64,000 bases of DNA from Candidatus Nanopelagicales bacterium (GCA_018401415.1 JAGYKV010000017.1:391268-455267), one strand, 5' to 3'. Positions 8,974 through 19,129 are shown, counted from the stretch's first letter. A program made the numbers and translations. The notes: generated from the letters alone by a model not told the origin.

Positions 8974-11814
8974 ATGACACAGGCACCAGAAGCACCGGTT
9001 TTCACTCCAAAGGAAAGTTTCATTCACAACACCGTCAAAAAGCCGGGCCTTGTAATGAAGCGTCTATTCACCACTGAGGGTGTGCATCCATACGACGATG
9101 TCGTGTGGGAGCGCCGAGACGTGGTCCAAAACAATTGGCGAACAGGTGAAGTTGTTTTCGAGCAGCGTGGTGTCGAATTCCCTGAATTTTGGAGTGTTAA
9201 CGCCTCAACAATTGTGACCACGAAGTACTTCCGGGGCGCGGTTGGGGCAGATAATCGTGAGTGGAGTTTGAAGCAGCTCATTGATCGTGTTGTCCTGACC
9301 TACACCAAGGCAGGGCGGGAAAACGGTTATTTTCTTACAGATGCAGACGCTGAGGTTTTCGAGCACGAACTTACCTACATGTTGTTGCATCAGGTGTTCT
9401 CGTTCAATTCGCCGGTGTGGTTCAACGTTGGAACCACCGCGCCTCAGCAGGTCAGCGCCTGCTTCATCCTCAGTGTTGATGACACCATGGATTCAATTCT
9501 AAACTGGTATCGAGAAGAGGGCATGATCTTCAAAGGTGGCTCGGGTGCCGGTCTGAATCTGTCCCGCATTCGATCCAGCAAGGAATTGTTGCGATCGTCG
9601 GGGGGAACCGCCTCAGGTCCCGTTTCATTTATGCGTGGAGCCGATGCCTCCGCGGGGACCATCAAGTCCGGCGGGGCTACCCGTCGGGCGGCGAAAATGG
9701 TCGTGCTGGATGTCGATCATCCCGATATTGAGGAGTTCATTGAAACAAAGGTGCGGGAAGAGGACAAGATTCGGGTTTTGCGCGATGCCGGATACGACAT
9801 GGACTTGGGTGGCACCGATATCACCAGCGTGCAATATCAGAATGCCAATAACTCGGTTCGGGTATCCGATTTGTTCATGGGTGCCGTGGAGAATGGCGAG
9901 CCATTCGGATTGACCGCACGCACCGATGGTCGTGTGATCGAGACATTAGATGCGCGGGAACTCTTCCACAAGATGACCCAAGCCGCATGGGCCTGTGCGG
10001 ATCCAGGTATCCAGTACGACGACACGATCAATGATTGGCACACCAACCCTGAGACCGGTCGGATTAACGCTTCGAATCCGTGCTCTGAGTACATGAGCCT
10101 AGACAATTCGTCATGTAATCTGGCGAGTTTGAATTTACTCAAGTTCTTAAAGGACGATGACACATTCGATGCTGATCGGTTCGCCAAGGCAGTGGAATAC
10201 GTCATCACCGCCATGGATATTTCCATCTGCTTCGCAGATTTCCCCACCGATCAGATCGGCGATACCACCCGCAAGTACCGTCAGTTGGGTATCGGTTATG
10301 CAAATCTCGGTGCCCTTCTTATGGCAACAAGCTTGCCCTATGACTCCGAAGCCGGGCGCGCATTTGCCGCCGGCATCACATCGCTCATGACCGGGACGGC
10401 GTACAAGCGAAGTGCGGAACTGGCAGGTGTCGTTGGCGCCTACGAAGGCTACGGTCGCAATGAGTATGCACACAAGCGGGTCATGCGCAAACATGCCGCT
10501 GCCAATGACACCATTCGCACATCAAGTTCACTTGATGGCGATGTCACCGCCCTCGCGGGAAAAATGTGGGAGGAATGCCTCTCACTGGGTGATACGAATG
10601 GGTGGCGAAATGCTCAGGCTTCGGTGCTTGCCCCAACCGGAACCATCGGTTTCATGATGGATTGTGATACCACCGGAATTGAACCTGATTTTTCATTGGT
10701 GAAATTCAAGAAACTTGTGGGTGGCGGGTCCATGCAGATTGTGAATCAGACCATTCCGCGGGCACTTCGCAAGTTGGGTTACACCGAGGAAACTGTCGAG
10801 GCAATTGTTGAATTTATTGGCGAAAATGGCCACGTGATCGATGCCCCGGGTCTGAAGACCGAGCACTATCCGATCTTTGACACGGCCATGGGAGCCCGTT
10901 CGATCACGCCCATGGGTCACGTTCGCATGATGGCCGCAGTGCAACCATTTATTTCAGGTGCAATTAGCAAGACGGTCAATATGCCTGAAGATGCCACGGT
11001 AGAAGAAGTTGCCGAAATCTACTTCCAAGGTTGGAAGTTGGGTATCAAGGCGCTCGCTATTTACCGTGATAACTGCAAGGTGGGTCAACCCCTGAGCGAT
11101 GCCAAAGCGAAGAAAAATGAAGTTGTCGCTGAAGACGTAGTTGTGATTGGGCAACCGATTCGCCGGCGCTTACCAAAATCACGCCCGAGCCGAACAACGT
11201 CCTTCTCGGTTGCTGGTGCCGAAGGCTATATGACCGCTGGGAGTTATGAAGACGGTCAATTAGGTGAAGTTTTTCTTAAACTGGGTAAGCAAGGGTCGAC
11301 CCTCGCCGGTGTCATGGATGCTTTCTCGATTGCCATTAGCATTGCCCTTCAGTACGGGGTGCCGCTGGAAGCGTTTGTTAATAAGTTCGTCAATATGCGG
11401 TTCGAACCAGCAGGTATGACCGACGATCCCGATATTAGAATCTCGCAGTCCATGATGGACTACATCTTCCGTCGCCTGGCACTCGATCACCTCACATTCG
11501 AACAGCGCGAGACACTGGGTATCTATTCAGCAGCAGAGCGTGCTGCTGAGGTTCAGGTAAGTTACACACCTGCTCCCGCGGTCGATCTCGATGTGGAGAA
11601 CGTAGTGGTAGATAACATGACTGCGGTATCTGCACCAGCCGCCCCACCTGTACAACCTGAAGCAAAAACAGTTCACTCAAGCACGGAGTTACTTGAAGCA
11701 ATTACCGGAACTGCGTCGGATGCCCCTCTCTGCATGACATGCGGCATCAAAATGCGTCCAGCCGGAAGTTGCTATGTCTGCGAAGGTTGTGGGAGTACGT
11801 CTGGTTGCAGTTGA
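8974..11814 (+). CDS. nrdJ: Adenosylcobalamin-dependent (class II) ribonucleoside-diphosphate reductase
   Basis: Makes dNDPs from NDPs with B12 radical chemistry, oxygen-independent. 946 residues from ATG 8974, preceded by GAAAGG. Motifs in order: first redox Cys in SACFILSVDD, substrate loop NPCSEYMSLDNSSCNLASLNL (slightly shortened here: NPCSEYM...SSCNLASL) with the thiyl-radical Cys, and APTGTIGFMMDCDTTG. The tail has a Cys-rich zinc/redox segment (CMTCGIKMRPAGSCYVCEGC). The extended frame to 8920 overlaps nothing useful and lacks a ribosome site. A strong hairpin follows the stop. This is the only ribonucleotide reductase in the window. Confidence 0.96.
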   Translation: MTQAPEAPVFTPKESFIHNTVKKPGLVMKRLFTTEGVHPYDDVVWERRDVVQNNWRTGEVVFEQRGVEFPEFWSVNASTIVTTKYFRGAVGADNREWSLKQLIDRVVLTYTKAGRENGYFLTDADAEVFEHELTYMLLHQVFSFNSPVWFNVGTTAPQQVSACFILSVDDTMDSILNWYREEGMIFKGGSGAGLNLSRIRSSKELLRSSGGTASGPVSFMRGADASAGTIKSGGATRRAAKMVVLDVDHPDIEEFIETKVREEDKIRVLRDAGYDMDLGGTDITSVQYQNANNSVRVSDLFMGAVENGEPFGLTARTDGRVIETLDARELFHKMTQAAWACADPGIQYDDTINDWHTNPETGRINASNPCSEYMSLDNSSCNLASLNLLKFLKDDDTFDADRFAKAVEYVITAMDISICFADFPTDQIGDTTRKYRQLGIGYANLGALLMATSLPYDSEAGRAFAAGITSLMTGTAYKRSAELAGVVGAYEGYGRNEYAHKRVMRKHAAANDTIRTSSSLDGDVTALAGKMWEECLSLGDTNGWRNAQASVLAPTGTIGFMMDCDTTGIEPDFSLVKFKKLVGGGSMQIVNQTIPRALRKLGYTEETVEAIVEFIGENGHVIDAPGLKTEHYPIFDTAMGARSITPMGHVRMMAAVQPFISGAISKTVNMPEDATVEEVAEIYFQGWKLGIKALAIYRDNCKVGQPLSDAKAKKNEVVAEDVVVIGQPIRRRLPKSRPSRTTSFSVAGAEGYMTAGSYEDGQLGEVFLKLGKQGSTLAGVMDAFSIAISIALQYGVPLEAFVNKFVNMRFEPAGMTDDPDIRISQSMMDYIFRRLALDHLTFEQRETLGIYSAAERAAEVQVSYTPAPAVDLDVENVVVDNMTAVSAPAAPPVQPEAKTVHSSTELLEAITGTASDAPLCMTCGIKMRPAGSCYVCEGCGSTSGCS

Positions 11815-11843
11815 TATTTACATAGTGCAACAGAGCGTTGAAG

Positions 11844-11881
11844 CAGGCTCCCAACCCCCTATCATGGGAGTTGGGAGCCTG
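11844..11881 (+). terminator. Strong hairpin after nrdJ
   Basis: CAGGCTCCCAAC pairs perfectly with GTTGGGAGCCTG (12 bp), and the loop can extend the stem with CCC/GGG. No U-run follows, but position between nrdJ and the next gene fits a transcription terminator. Confidence 0.7.
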
Positions 11882-11933
11882 AAACTCTTGAGCCGTCCAG
11901 TAGCCGAAATGCCATGACAAGGAGTCCCACCTA

Positions 11934-13289
11934 TTGGATACCCTGCTGAATCTTTTCGCGGGAATTTTGGTCGTGGGGGCAATTACGGCCGCCACCGGTT
12001 ATTTCGTAGCGCAAGAGTTCTCCTACATGGCCGTGGATCGCTCTGTCCTTAAAGCCCGAGCCGACGCCGGCGATATCGGTGCGATGAGGGCTTTAAAGGT
12101 CACCCGTCGTACCTCTTTTATGCTCTCCGGGGCTCAACTTGGCATTACCGTGACTGCTTTGCTCGTCGGATATGTAGCCGAGCCTCTTATCGGGCAGTCA
12201 ATAGGAAAGATATTGGGTGGGATTGATATTCCCATTGGGATAGCAATTGCAATAGGTGCCTTCATTGCCTTGGCATTTTCCACAATTGTGCAAATGATAT
12301 TTGGTGAACTTTTTCCCAAAAATCTTTCCATTGCCCGATCCGAACCGGTGGCTATTGCACTGTCTCGATCAACAACCCTCTATCTCGTGGCATTTGGCTG
12401 GCTTATTTCTTTTTTTGACGCCTCCTCAAATGCGCTATTGCGTCTGTTCCGGATCGAGCCCGTCCACGACGTTGAGCATTCAGCATCTGCCCGCGATCTG
12501 GAACACATTGTTGAGGAGTCAAGGGATTCTGGGCAAATCCCAGACGAATTATTCGCGTTACTCGATCGCATCCTCGATTTTCCCGATCAGAACGTCCGCC
12601 ACGCAATGGTGCCTCGGACTAAAGCGGACACGGTCTCGATCAACGAATCAGTTGCCGATGTAAGGCAACTGATGTCCCATGGCCACTCCAGGTACCCCGT
12701 GCTCGCCGGAAACGGTGAAGATGTCCTAGGGGTAGTGCACCTATTAGATCTATTGACCAACGAACATAATGAGAATGCATCGGTACGCACCATCATGAGG
12801 CCGGCCCTACTGGTCTCAACCGTCATGAGTCTTCCCGAGGCCCTCGAGGCGCTATTGGCATCTGATAATCAAATTGCGTGTGTTGTTGATGAATACGGGG
12901 GATTTACCGGCGTCTTATCCATAGAGGATCTTGCGGAAGAGATAGTCGGCGAGATCACCGATGAACATGATTCCCCGGAAGTCGCACAGCACCATGATGG
13001 AGCTGGCTGGGTGATGTCCGGTGACACCCACCTGGATGAAGTTGAACGAGCAATCGATGAAACTTTGCCTGAGGGTAAGTACGAAACTATCGCTGGCCTG
13101 TCCGTTGCTGTCAAAGGCGGATTCCCTGCCGTGGGTGAAATTGTCTGGGTTGAACTACCCATGGCCGCCGATGACCTGATTTCAACCAAGTTCGTTCCCC
13201 GACGCAGACTTGGTATTGAGGCGCTTGAAATCGAAAGGCACGTGCCATCACTTGTGCGAGTAGTAATAGAGCGAGATGACCTCACATGA
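11934..13289 (+). CDS. CNNM-CBS-CorC/HlyC domain membrane protein
   Basis: 451 residues. N-terminal CNNM/DUF21 membrane domain (about 1-185, four hydrophobic segments, with FGELFPKNLSIARSEP, the conserved acidic/proline helix). Next come two CBS domains (about 205-330, MVPRTKADTVS to VVDEYGGFTGVLSIEDL), ending in a CorC/HlyC domain (about 345-435). The family is linked to Mg2+/Co2+ homeostasis, often as an Mg2+ exporter; older annotations say hemolysin. TTG 11934 has AAGGAG nine bases upstream. Its stop overlaps the next paralogue by four bases (ATGA), so the pair is one operon and could form a heteromer. Confidence 0.93.
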   Translation: MDTLLNLFAGILVVGAITAATGYFVAQEFSYMAVDRSVLKARADAGDIGAMRALKVTRRTSFMLSGAQLGITVTALLVGYVAEPLIGQSIGKILGGIDIPIGIAIAIGAFIALAFSTIVQMIFGELFPKNLSIARSEPVAIALSRSTTLYLVAFGWLISFFDASSNALLRLFRIEPVHDVEHSASARDLEHIVEESRDSGQIPDELFALLDRILDFPDQNVRHAMVPRTKADTVSINESVADVRQLMSHGHSRYPVLAGNGEDVLGVVHLLDLLTNEHNENASVRTIMRPALLVSTVMSLPEALEALLASDNQIACVVDEYGGFTGVLSIEDLAEEIVGEITDEHDSPEVAQHHDGAGWVMSGDTHLDEVERAIDETLPEGKYETIAGLSVAVKGGFPAVGEIVWVELPMAADDLISTKFVPRRRLGIEALEIERHVPSLVRVVIERDDLT

Positions 13290-14332
13290 ATATGTCACCA
13301 TTGCTGGTAATTGTTGTGACGGTTGTGATTATCGCTTTAAGTGCCTTCTTTGTTGCCGCAGAGTTTGCCCTGTTGGCAGCAAAGCGTCACCGCTTGGAAG
13401 ATGCAGCATTGGGCAGTCGATCAGCTCGAGCAGCCTTGAGGAATGCGTCAGAACTCACGATACTCCTGGCCGGATCTCAACTGGGAATCACCGTGTCAGC
13501 ACTTGCTTTGGGAGCGATTACAAAGCCAGCGGTTCACGATTGGCTAATGCCTGCCTTTGTGGGTTTTGGAATTCCGGAGGTCACCGCAGACATCGTGTCG
13601 TTTATTCTTGCCCTCTTCGTTGTCACATTTCTTCATCTTGTAGTGGGGGAGATGGCTCCCAAGAGTTGGGCAATTGCGCACCCGGAATCTTCGGCTACCG
13701 CATTAGCGATTCCCATGCGCGGATTCCTATTTGTTACCCGTCCGGTACTCGTTGCCCTCAACAGTGCCGCGAATTGGCTATTGCTGCGGGTTGGTGTTGA
13801 TCCCGTGACCGCAGTTTCAGCGGCTCAGAATACGGATTCACTCAAGCAACTTGTCCAGCACTCCGTGCACACTGGAGCCTTGGATATTGAGTACTCGACG
13901 CGAGTCGCAGCAGCTTTGGCAATGCAGTCGACACCCGTGCGCACCTTGGTACCCGCGGGTATTCCAATAGCCATGGTGGCGCCCTCGGCAACCGTCGGTC
14001 AAGTACGACAGTCCTCGGAATTAAGTGGCCATCATCGAATAATCGTGGGAGAGGAAATCCACGCGAAAACATCTGATCCCTCAGAAATTCGAGTAGTCGG
14101 GGTAGTTCACGTCCGCGACACTTTGACGAGTTCGGAGAACATGCCAATTCGCCGCCTTATTCGGCCCATTCTCCGGCTTCCCGCAGATCAAAATATTTAT
14201 GAATCACTTGCACTAATGCGCCGAACCAGCAGTCATATCGCAGTGGTCATGAATGGGGTGCATGTTCTAGGACTGGTAACCCTCAGTGACGTAATCAGCG
14301 GACTGGTTCAACGTGACGGTTCAGTTCGGTGA
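13286..14332 (+). CDS. CNNM-CBS domain membrane protein (short paralogue)
   Basis: 348 residues. CNNM domain about 1-180 with GSQLGITVSALALGAITKP and VVGEMAPKSWAIAHPE, then a CBS pair (about 210-340, ending VMNGVHVLGLVTLSDVISG). It lacks the C-terminal CorC/HlyC domain of its upstream partner. Translation is probably coupled through the ATGA overlap. Paired long and short CNNM genes are frequent in Actinobacteria. A Mg2+/Co2+ transport role is inferred from the family. Confidence 0.92.
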   Translation: MNMSPLLVIVVTVVIIALSAFFVAAEFALLAAKRHRLEDAALGSRSARAALRNASELTILLAGSQLGITVSALALGAITKPAVHDWLMPAFVGFGIPEVTADIVSFILALFVVTFLHLVVGEMAPKSWAIAHPESSATALAIPMRGFLFVTRPVLVALNSAANWLLLRVGVDPVTAVSAAQNTDSLKQLVQHSVHTGALDIEYSTRVAAALAMQSTPVRTLVPAGIPIAMVAPSATVGQVRQSSELSGHHRIIVGEEIHAKTSDPSEIRVVGVVHVRDTLTSSENMPIRRLIRPILRLPADQNIYESLALMRRTSSHIAVVMNGVHVLGLVTLSDVISGLVQRDGSVR

Positions 14333-14443
14333 ATCCGAGACGGCGGACACGGAACACACCCTGCTGAATTATCGGAATCGCTCGAATCTGTGGTGGAACT
14401 GGTTTACAGTGCACTCACGGACCCACATGAGCAAGGAGCCTAA

Positions 14444-14950
14444 ATGTCTAAAGCGACAATGAAAATCGGTGTGTTCCTTGGCACTGGGGCAATAGTGTTG
14501 AGTGCGTGCTCCTCGAGTGCCGAATCTGAAGTCACGCCCACGGTTACACCAACTCCTGTGGAAACAGTCGTGCCGATTGCTGCTCTGGCTGAAGACGCGT
14601 GCTTTGAATATTTCAGTGTGGATCTATTGCGATCGGAAATGAATGCCGATACCTCGGGCTTGAAAAAGAAGCAACGGCAAGCACTGCTTGCGGACATGCA
14701 ACTATCAGTTGATCAGTTGGTGGTATCCATTGACGCGGCCGTTATCGCAGGTGAGCTACCCGCCAAGGCTCTGTCAAATGCCGAACGTATTCAGAACAAT
14801 GTCAATAAGGCGAATCCACAAGTAGGCATTACCAGCATTAATAAGAAACAATTGAAGAGAATTAACACATCCGCAGAACGCATTGAACGCTTCTGCGTGG
14901 CCGCAGGCAATGACCTACCGGTGGCCAATATTGATGCCCGAAGCAATTAG
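14444..14950 (+). CDS. Small lipoprotein of unknown function
   Basis: 168 residues. The signal peptide ends in a lipobox, IVLSACSSS, so Cys22 would be lipidated. A Thr/Pro-rich linker (about 31-45) leads to an all-alpha, Lys-rich domain with no motif I recognise (KKKQRQALLADMQLSVDQL; INKKQLKRINTSAERIERFC). Two cysteines in the mature part (EDACFEY and ERFC) could form a disulfide. GGAG lies about five bases before ATG 14444. It stands alone between the CNNM pair and a convergent PerM gene. Confidence 0.8.
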   Translation: MSKATMKIGVFLGTGAIVLSACSSSAESEVTPTVTPTPVETVVPIAALAEDACFEYFSVDLLRSEMNADTSGLKKKQRQALLADMQLSVDQLVVSIDAAVIAGELPAKALSNAERIQNNVNKANPQVGITSINKKQLKRINTSAERIERFCVAAGNDLPVANIDARSN

Positions 14951-14973
14951 AGACCGCTGAATCACCACCACAG

Positions 14974-16143
14974 TTATTTCGTGTCAGGCACCGGTACAAA
15001 TGGCTGCGTAGATGGAAATGGGTTATTCGGGTCTCGTCCGGTCAGATACTTGGCAACGCTGTAAACCGCCCCAGCAATGGGAACAGCAATCAGCGCACCA
15101 ACAATTCCCAGTGCAATCGAACCGGCAGCAATCGCCAGAATAATTGCCAGCGGATGCAGACTCACGGCTTTGCCCATCACGAGCGGCTGCATCACATCGC
15201 CATCGAATGAGCCAACGATCACGGTCAAAACAATCACGAGAACCGCAATGAGTGGCCCGCGCTCAGCCAGTGCCACCACAGCCGCAAAAAATGTCGCAAT
15301 CGGTGCACCAATAACGGGGATGAAAGCGCCAAGGAACACGACAGCGGAAAGCGCTGGTGCAAGCGGTACTTGAAGAATCGTTAATCCGATGAAAACGAGT
15401 GTCGCATCACAGAACGCAATGACGACAATTCCCCGCGTGTAGCCTGAAATGGATCCCCACGCGAGGGTGCCGGAAACGTTCACCGGCTCTTCAACGCTCT
15501 TGGGCAGCCAACTTACAAACCAATTCCAAATCCTCTCGGGTGTCAGCAGAAAGAAGATCACACCGAAGATGAAAACGGATCCGGCAATAACGAGAGTGCC
15601 TAACGAACTGACGGAACCGACCAGACTGGTGGCTACGCCTTTTGCGGCGGTTTCGCCATAGGAACTTGCTTGGCTAAGTAGGCTACTGACATCGTCATCG
15701 CTCAATTTCAGTGGTCCCTTTTGTAACCAATCTTCCAGTTCAGCGAGACCTGATTTCAGGCTTGTCAGCAACTTGGGACCTTCATTGATGCTAGAGCTAA
15801 TGACTACGTACAAAATCGCAATGATCGCACTGCCAATCAGGGCCAGGGCAAGGATCATCGAGATAACCTTTGGCAGCACCCGGTGAATGAGATTCATAAC
15901 GGGTTGGGTCCAAGCGGTCACCAGCATGGCAAAAAACAGAGCGAATACGACCGGGAAGATTGCTCCGAATATTACGACAATCACAGCTACCCCGGCAAGT
16001 AGCACAAGAAGTCGCCAAGTGATTCCGGCTAGGTTGCGCAAGGTGCCGGGTACTTCTGATTGATCTGTGGATACCCCCGATTCAGAAGTGGGTTCTGCTG
16101 CTTGCGAAGGCTGTGAAGGCTGCGATGGCTGAGTACTGGACAT
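14974..16143 (-). CDS. AI-2E/PerM family membrane transporter
   Basis: 389 residues. A polar, Ser/Gln-rich cytoplasmic N-terminus with SQPSQPSQPSQ is followed by seven to eight membrane segments. The family signature is in the C-terminal half (PVIGAPIATFFAAVVALAE; DGDVMQPLVMGKAVSLHPL). Members export small molecules or act as Na+/H+ antiporters; the substrate here is unknown. AAGGAAG lies four bases before ATG 16143. Monocistronic by appearance. Confidence 0.9.
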   Translation of the reverse strand: MSSTQPSQPSQPSQAAEPTSESGVSTDQSEVPGTLRNLAGITWRLLVLLAGVAVIVVIFGAIFPVVFALFFAMLVTAWTQPVMNLIHRVLPKVISMILALALIGSAIIAILYVVISSSINEGPKLLTSLKSGLAELEDWLQKGPLKLSDDDVSSLLSQASSYGETAAKGVATSLVGSVSSLGTLVIAGSVFIFGVIFFLLTPERIWNWFVSWLPKSVEEPVNVSGTLAWGSISGYTRGIVVIAFCDATLVFIGLTILQVPLAPALSAVVFLGAFIPVIGAPIATFFAAVVALAERGPLIAVLVIVLTVIVGSFDGDVMQPLVMGKAVSLHPLAIILAIAAGSIALGIVGALIAVPIAGAVYSVAKYLTGRDPNNPFPSTQPFVPVPDTK

Positions 16144-16192
16144 GAGGCTTCCTTGTCATGTGAAGGATTCGGTGGAACGAAGACTATTTGAC

Positions 16193-16834
16193 CTAATCGA
16201 TGCAAACAAGCCCGTGAGGGGTATCGAACCATACGCAGACAACACCGCGCTGGACATCTTCGGAATCGGGCACCCAATTGACCAAATCCATGAGGGGAGC
16301 GAGTTCGTCTGAGAGTGGACCTAAATCTTTACCGGGGCAACTGATATCGATTCCCTTGACGGTTATTCCATTACCCGCCCCACCGACGGATGGGTGTTCA
16401 GTTTTGGGTGATTCCCATTGGACAAAGAATGGGGATTGTGGGTGGTCCAGGGTGTCGAGCACACCTAGTTGTCGCCAATGCAGGTCGACGCCATCGGGAC
16501 GCACACGATGACCGGGGGCTGCATCACGTGCGAGGCGACCTTCAACAGTGGATATGTCCTCGGTGGCAACCACCCATGACATCCATCCGCCACCGTCACT
16601 CGCGCTCTGCTGAACAGCCTGACCAAAGGGAGCCTTCAAAGCCGCGGGATGGTCGAGGGCGCTGACCACCTCGATATAGGAGCCATCTGCAAGGGGCAAA
16701 ATGAAGTTTCGAGTGCCAAAAGATGGGTGCCGACCCCCGTCGTAAAACGTGGAGCCCAAGTCTCCACCAATTCTCTGCACAACATCTGCCAACTCATTAT
16801 TCGAGCACGCATAAGAGATGTGATCTAGACGCAT
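16193..16834 (-). CDS. VOC/glyoxalase-like domain protein
   Basis: 213 residues starting MRLDHISYACSNNEL, the first beta strand of a glyoxalase-like domain. It contains FGTRNFILPLADGSYIEVVS and later FVQWESP, matching Glyoxalase_3-type domains (PF13468-like) rather than metal-dependent glyoxalase I. ATG 16834 was chosen because the fold starts there; a longer frame to 16999 reads a proline-poor, non-conserved leader and would run over the divergent gene start at 16927. Substrate unknown. Confidence 0.8.
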   Translation of the reverse strand: MRLDHISYACSNNELADVVQRIGGDLGSTFYDGGRHPSFGTRNFILPLADGSYIEVVSALDHPAALKAPFGQAVQQSASDGGGWMSWVVATEDISTVEGRLARDAAPGHRVRPDGVDLHWRQLGVLDTLDHPQSPFFVQWESPKTEHPSVGGAGNGITVKGIDISCPGKDLGPLSDELAPLMDLVNWVPDSEDVQRGVVCVWFDTPHGLVCID

Positions 16835-16926
16835 ACCGCAATCCTGCCCAATGCCATGGTTCCCCGTAACAGCACCCCCGCTCCACTTGAAATTGACACT
16901 AATTTGGACCCAAGATGTGACAAGGT

Positions 16927-18063
16927 ATGCCAATGACAAACGAGTCTGGCAATCCTCCAGCGGCCAATGCTGCCCAAGTCCCACCTGCCCCCGATACACC
17001 TACTGCTGCTCCAGCTTCTCCGGTGCTGGACAAAAAGAAGTCCATAATTTTGGGGCTGGTCGGCCTCGCGTTCATTGTCCTGATCTTCTGGAAGGTGATT
17101 CCTCAGATCGGCAGCTATTCCGAGGCAGCGGAGTCACTCTCAAAGATGGGGACGCCAGCCATTGTTCTGATTGTCATCATGGTTCTTATTTATCTGATCG
17201 CCTATGGATTTCCGTTCATGGCGGCTGCGCCCGGATTGAAATTCTGGCGCTCGGAACAAACAAATCAGGCCGCATTCGCAATTAGCAACGGCGTTCCTGG
17301 AGGTGGCGCGGTTGGCCTCGCGGTGCAGTTCGGAATGTTGACCAGTTTCAAGATTTCTGGAACAAGTGCCACTGCGGCAATAACAGCTGTCGGGCTGTGG
17401 AGCACATTCGTCACACTATTTTTCCCGATTCTTGGTGTTGCCGTGATCGCACTGGCTGGTGTTGGAGGCACCAGTCACGCAGTAACGGGCATTATTGGAC
17501 TTGTTCTCCTTGTGTTCATCGTGACCGCCTTCGTTTTGGTCATGAGGTCGGAGAAACTTGCGGTCAAGGTGGGTCAGATTGGCAATAAACTGATCAATCC
17601 CTTGCGCAATCGTTTCAAGTCACTTCATGATTTGGATCTGGTCAAGCCGGTAACCAAGTTTCGGCAAGACATGTACGACCTGTTACGCAAACGTTGGGCA
17701 TTACTCACGGTGGCTCAAATAGTTGTTTCTTTCACTCAGTTCCTCATTCTTTATGTAGCACTTCGAGGTGTCGAGGGATGGGATGCTGCTGGTACATCAT
17801 TCGCAGCAGCGTTTGGCGCTTTCTCCATCAGCCAGCTTGGCCTGATGATCCCCATCACTCCTGGCGGCTTAGGAACAGTGGATGCCGCAATGATCGCTCT
17901 GTTAGTCAGTTTCGGTACGGCCTCAGGAGATGCCACGGCGGCAGACTTGGTGTGGAGAGCATCTTCATTCATTCCACAGATTGCCATTGGTGTCATTGCA
18001 CTTTTACTGTGGTACCGCAAGGCTGGACAGTCCTTGGCCCGGGTCACCCCCGCATCGAAATAG
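16927..18063 (+). CDS. Lysylphosphatidylglycerol synthase/flippase-like (UPF0104) membrane protein
   Basis: 378 residues. A Pro/Ala-rich cytoplasmic N-terminus (about 1-35) leads to eight or so membrane helices. The family signature SQLGLMIPITPGGLGTVDAA is near residue 305. Only the flippase-like domain is present; no C-terminal aminoacyl transferase domain, so lipid or glycolipid translocation is more likely than lysylation. AAGG precedes ATG 16927; ATG 16933 is possible. A terminator hairpin lies 77 bases downstream. Confidence 0.9.
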   Translation: MPMTNESGNPPAANAAQVPPAPDTPTAAPASPVLDKKKSIILGLVGLAFIVLIFWKVIPQIGSYSEAAESLSKMGTPAIVLIVIMVLIYLIAYGFPFMAAAPGLKFWRSEQTNQAAFAISNGVPGGGAVGLAVQFGMLTSFKISGTSATAAITAVGLWSTFVTLFFPILGVAVIALAGVGGTSHAVTGIIGLVLLVFIVTAFVLVMRSEKLAVKVGQIGNKLINPLRNRFKSLHDLDLVKPVTKFRQDMYDLLRKRWALLTVAQIVVSFTQFLILYVALRGVEGWDAAGTSFAAAFGAFSISQLGLMIPITPGGLGTVDAAMIALLVSFGTASGDATAADLVWRASSFIPQIAIGVIALLLWYRKAGQSLARVTPASK

Positions 18064-18139
18064 AACTCGAATTGGTCCGGTGACCCATTGGGAGTGTCGC
18101 TTGTAACCCAAGGAAGGGGTTCCGTTATTGTTCGGGACA

Positions 18140-18179
18140 ACCCGGTCGTCGCGGGAGGGGAAGCCTTCGGCGACCGGGT
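18140..18179 (+). terminator. Rho-independent-like terminator
   Basis: CCCGGTCGTCG (18141-18151) pairs with CGGCGACCGGG (18168-18178), 11 bp with one G-U, plus an outer A-T pair, followed by the U-rich tctttactt. It ends the UPF0104-type gene and separates it from the next SGNH hydrolase. Confidence 0.75.
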
Positions 18180-18230
18180 CTTTACTTGTCAAATTGCAAA
18201 CGCGCATTCCTTTGTCGCTAATGTGGGGCT

Positions 18231-19031
18231 GTGAAAAATGACCCACGGGAATGGCGCAAGTATGTTGCAATTGGAGACAGTTTCACAGAAGGTATTTCCG
18301 ACAGGGGTTTAGGCGATTCCTACTACGGGTGGGCCGATCGGTTGGCACAGTCCCTTGCTGATTTGTATTGCACGTACGAGTATCCATTGGCATACGCGAA
18401 TTTGGCAGTACGAGGCAGACTGCTGAGTTCCATGGTCGATCAACAGGTGCCACGTGCAATTGAGTTAGAGCCAGACCTCGTGACGTTTGCAGGTGGTGTC
18501 AATGACGCAATGCGTGCTTCATTTGATCTGGATTTAAAGGCAACGGAACTGGAACGAGGTGTGCGGAAATTGCGGGGCGCCGGCATTGACGTCATGCTCG
18601 TTGGATTCGGCGACCCGTCGGGATCATCGGGAATCATGAGTCTGATAGCTGACCGATTCGCTGGGCTCAACAGTGCAACCGCGGCGATTGCCGAGGCCTA
18701 TGACTGCTACTTGCTGAATTTCTGGGGAATGAAAACTTTTACGCGACAAGCACTGTGGGACGAGGATCGCCTCCATTTGAATCCTCTTGGCCATGCTCTC
18801 ACGGCGCAGGTGGCAATGAAATCTCTAGGCTGGGGAGGGTCGCAGATAGTGGCGGAGATACCTGAAGTGAATTCGGTCGGCACTGTGTCAGAGATTACCG
18901 GACATATCCGATGGGCGAGAAATCATGGAGCTCCTTGGATTGGGCGCAGGATCCGTAAGGCGTCTTCGGGCGATGGAATTGAGCCGAAATATTGGTCGTA
19001 TACCAATATCTACCCGCGCTGCAAACAGTGA
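18231..19031 (+). CDS. SGNH/GDSL hydrolase
   Basis: 266 residues, no signal peptide. The full catalytic set is visible: block I AIGDSFTEG at residues 14-22, block II Gly in LAVRGR, block III GGVNDAMR, and block V DRLHLNPLGHA with the Asp-x-x-His. This is the actinobacterial cytoplasmic esterase/lipase type. GTG 18231 follows TAATGT (18219-18224) by six bases without a ribosome site, so it is probably leaderless. Physiological substrate unknown. Contrast with the SGNH protein at 7392, which lacks the Asp. Confidence 0.9.
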   Translation: MKNDPREWRKYVAIGDSFTEGISDRGLGDSYYGWADRLAQSLADLYCTYEYPLAYANLAVRGRLLSSMVDQQVPRAIELEPDLVTFAGGVNDAMRASFDLDLKATELERGVRKLRGAGIDVMLVGFGDPSGSSGIMSLIADRFAGLNSATAAIAEAYDCYLLNFWGMKTFTRQALWDEDRLHLNPLGHALTAQVAMKSLGWGGSQIVAEIPEVNSVGTVSEITGHIRWARNHGAPWIGRRIRKASSGDGIEPKYWSYTNIYPRCKQ

Positions 19032-19129
19032 ATATTTCAGCTATCCACAAATCCATGTGACAACGACATCGTCTCCACATGTGAAATAGGACCAAGGATT
19101 ATCGCGTTGGTTGTCGACACCATGTCCTC

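Noticed and set aside
16835..16999. N-terminal extension of the VOC protein
   Set aside because: The extra residues are not fold-like and would overlap the divergent membrane-protein start.
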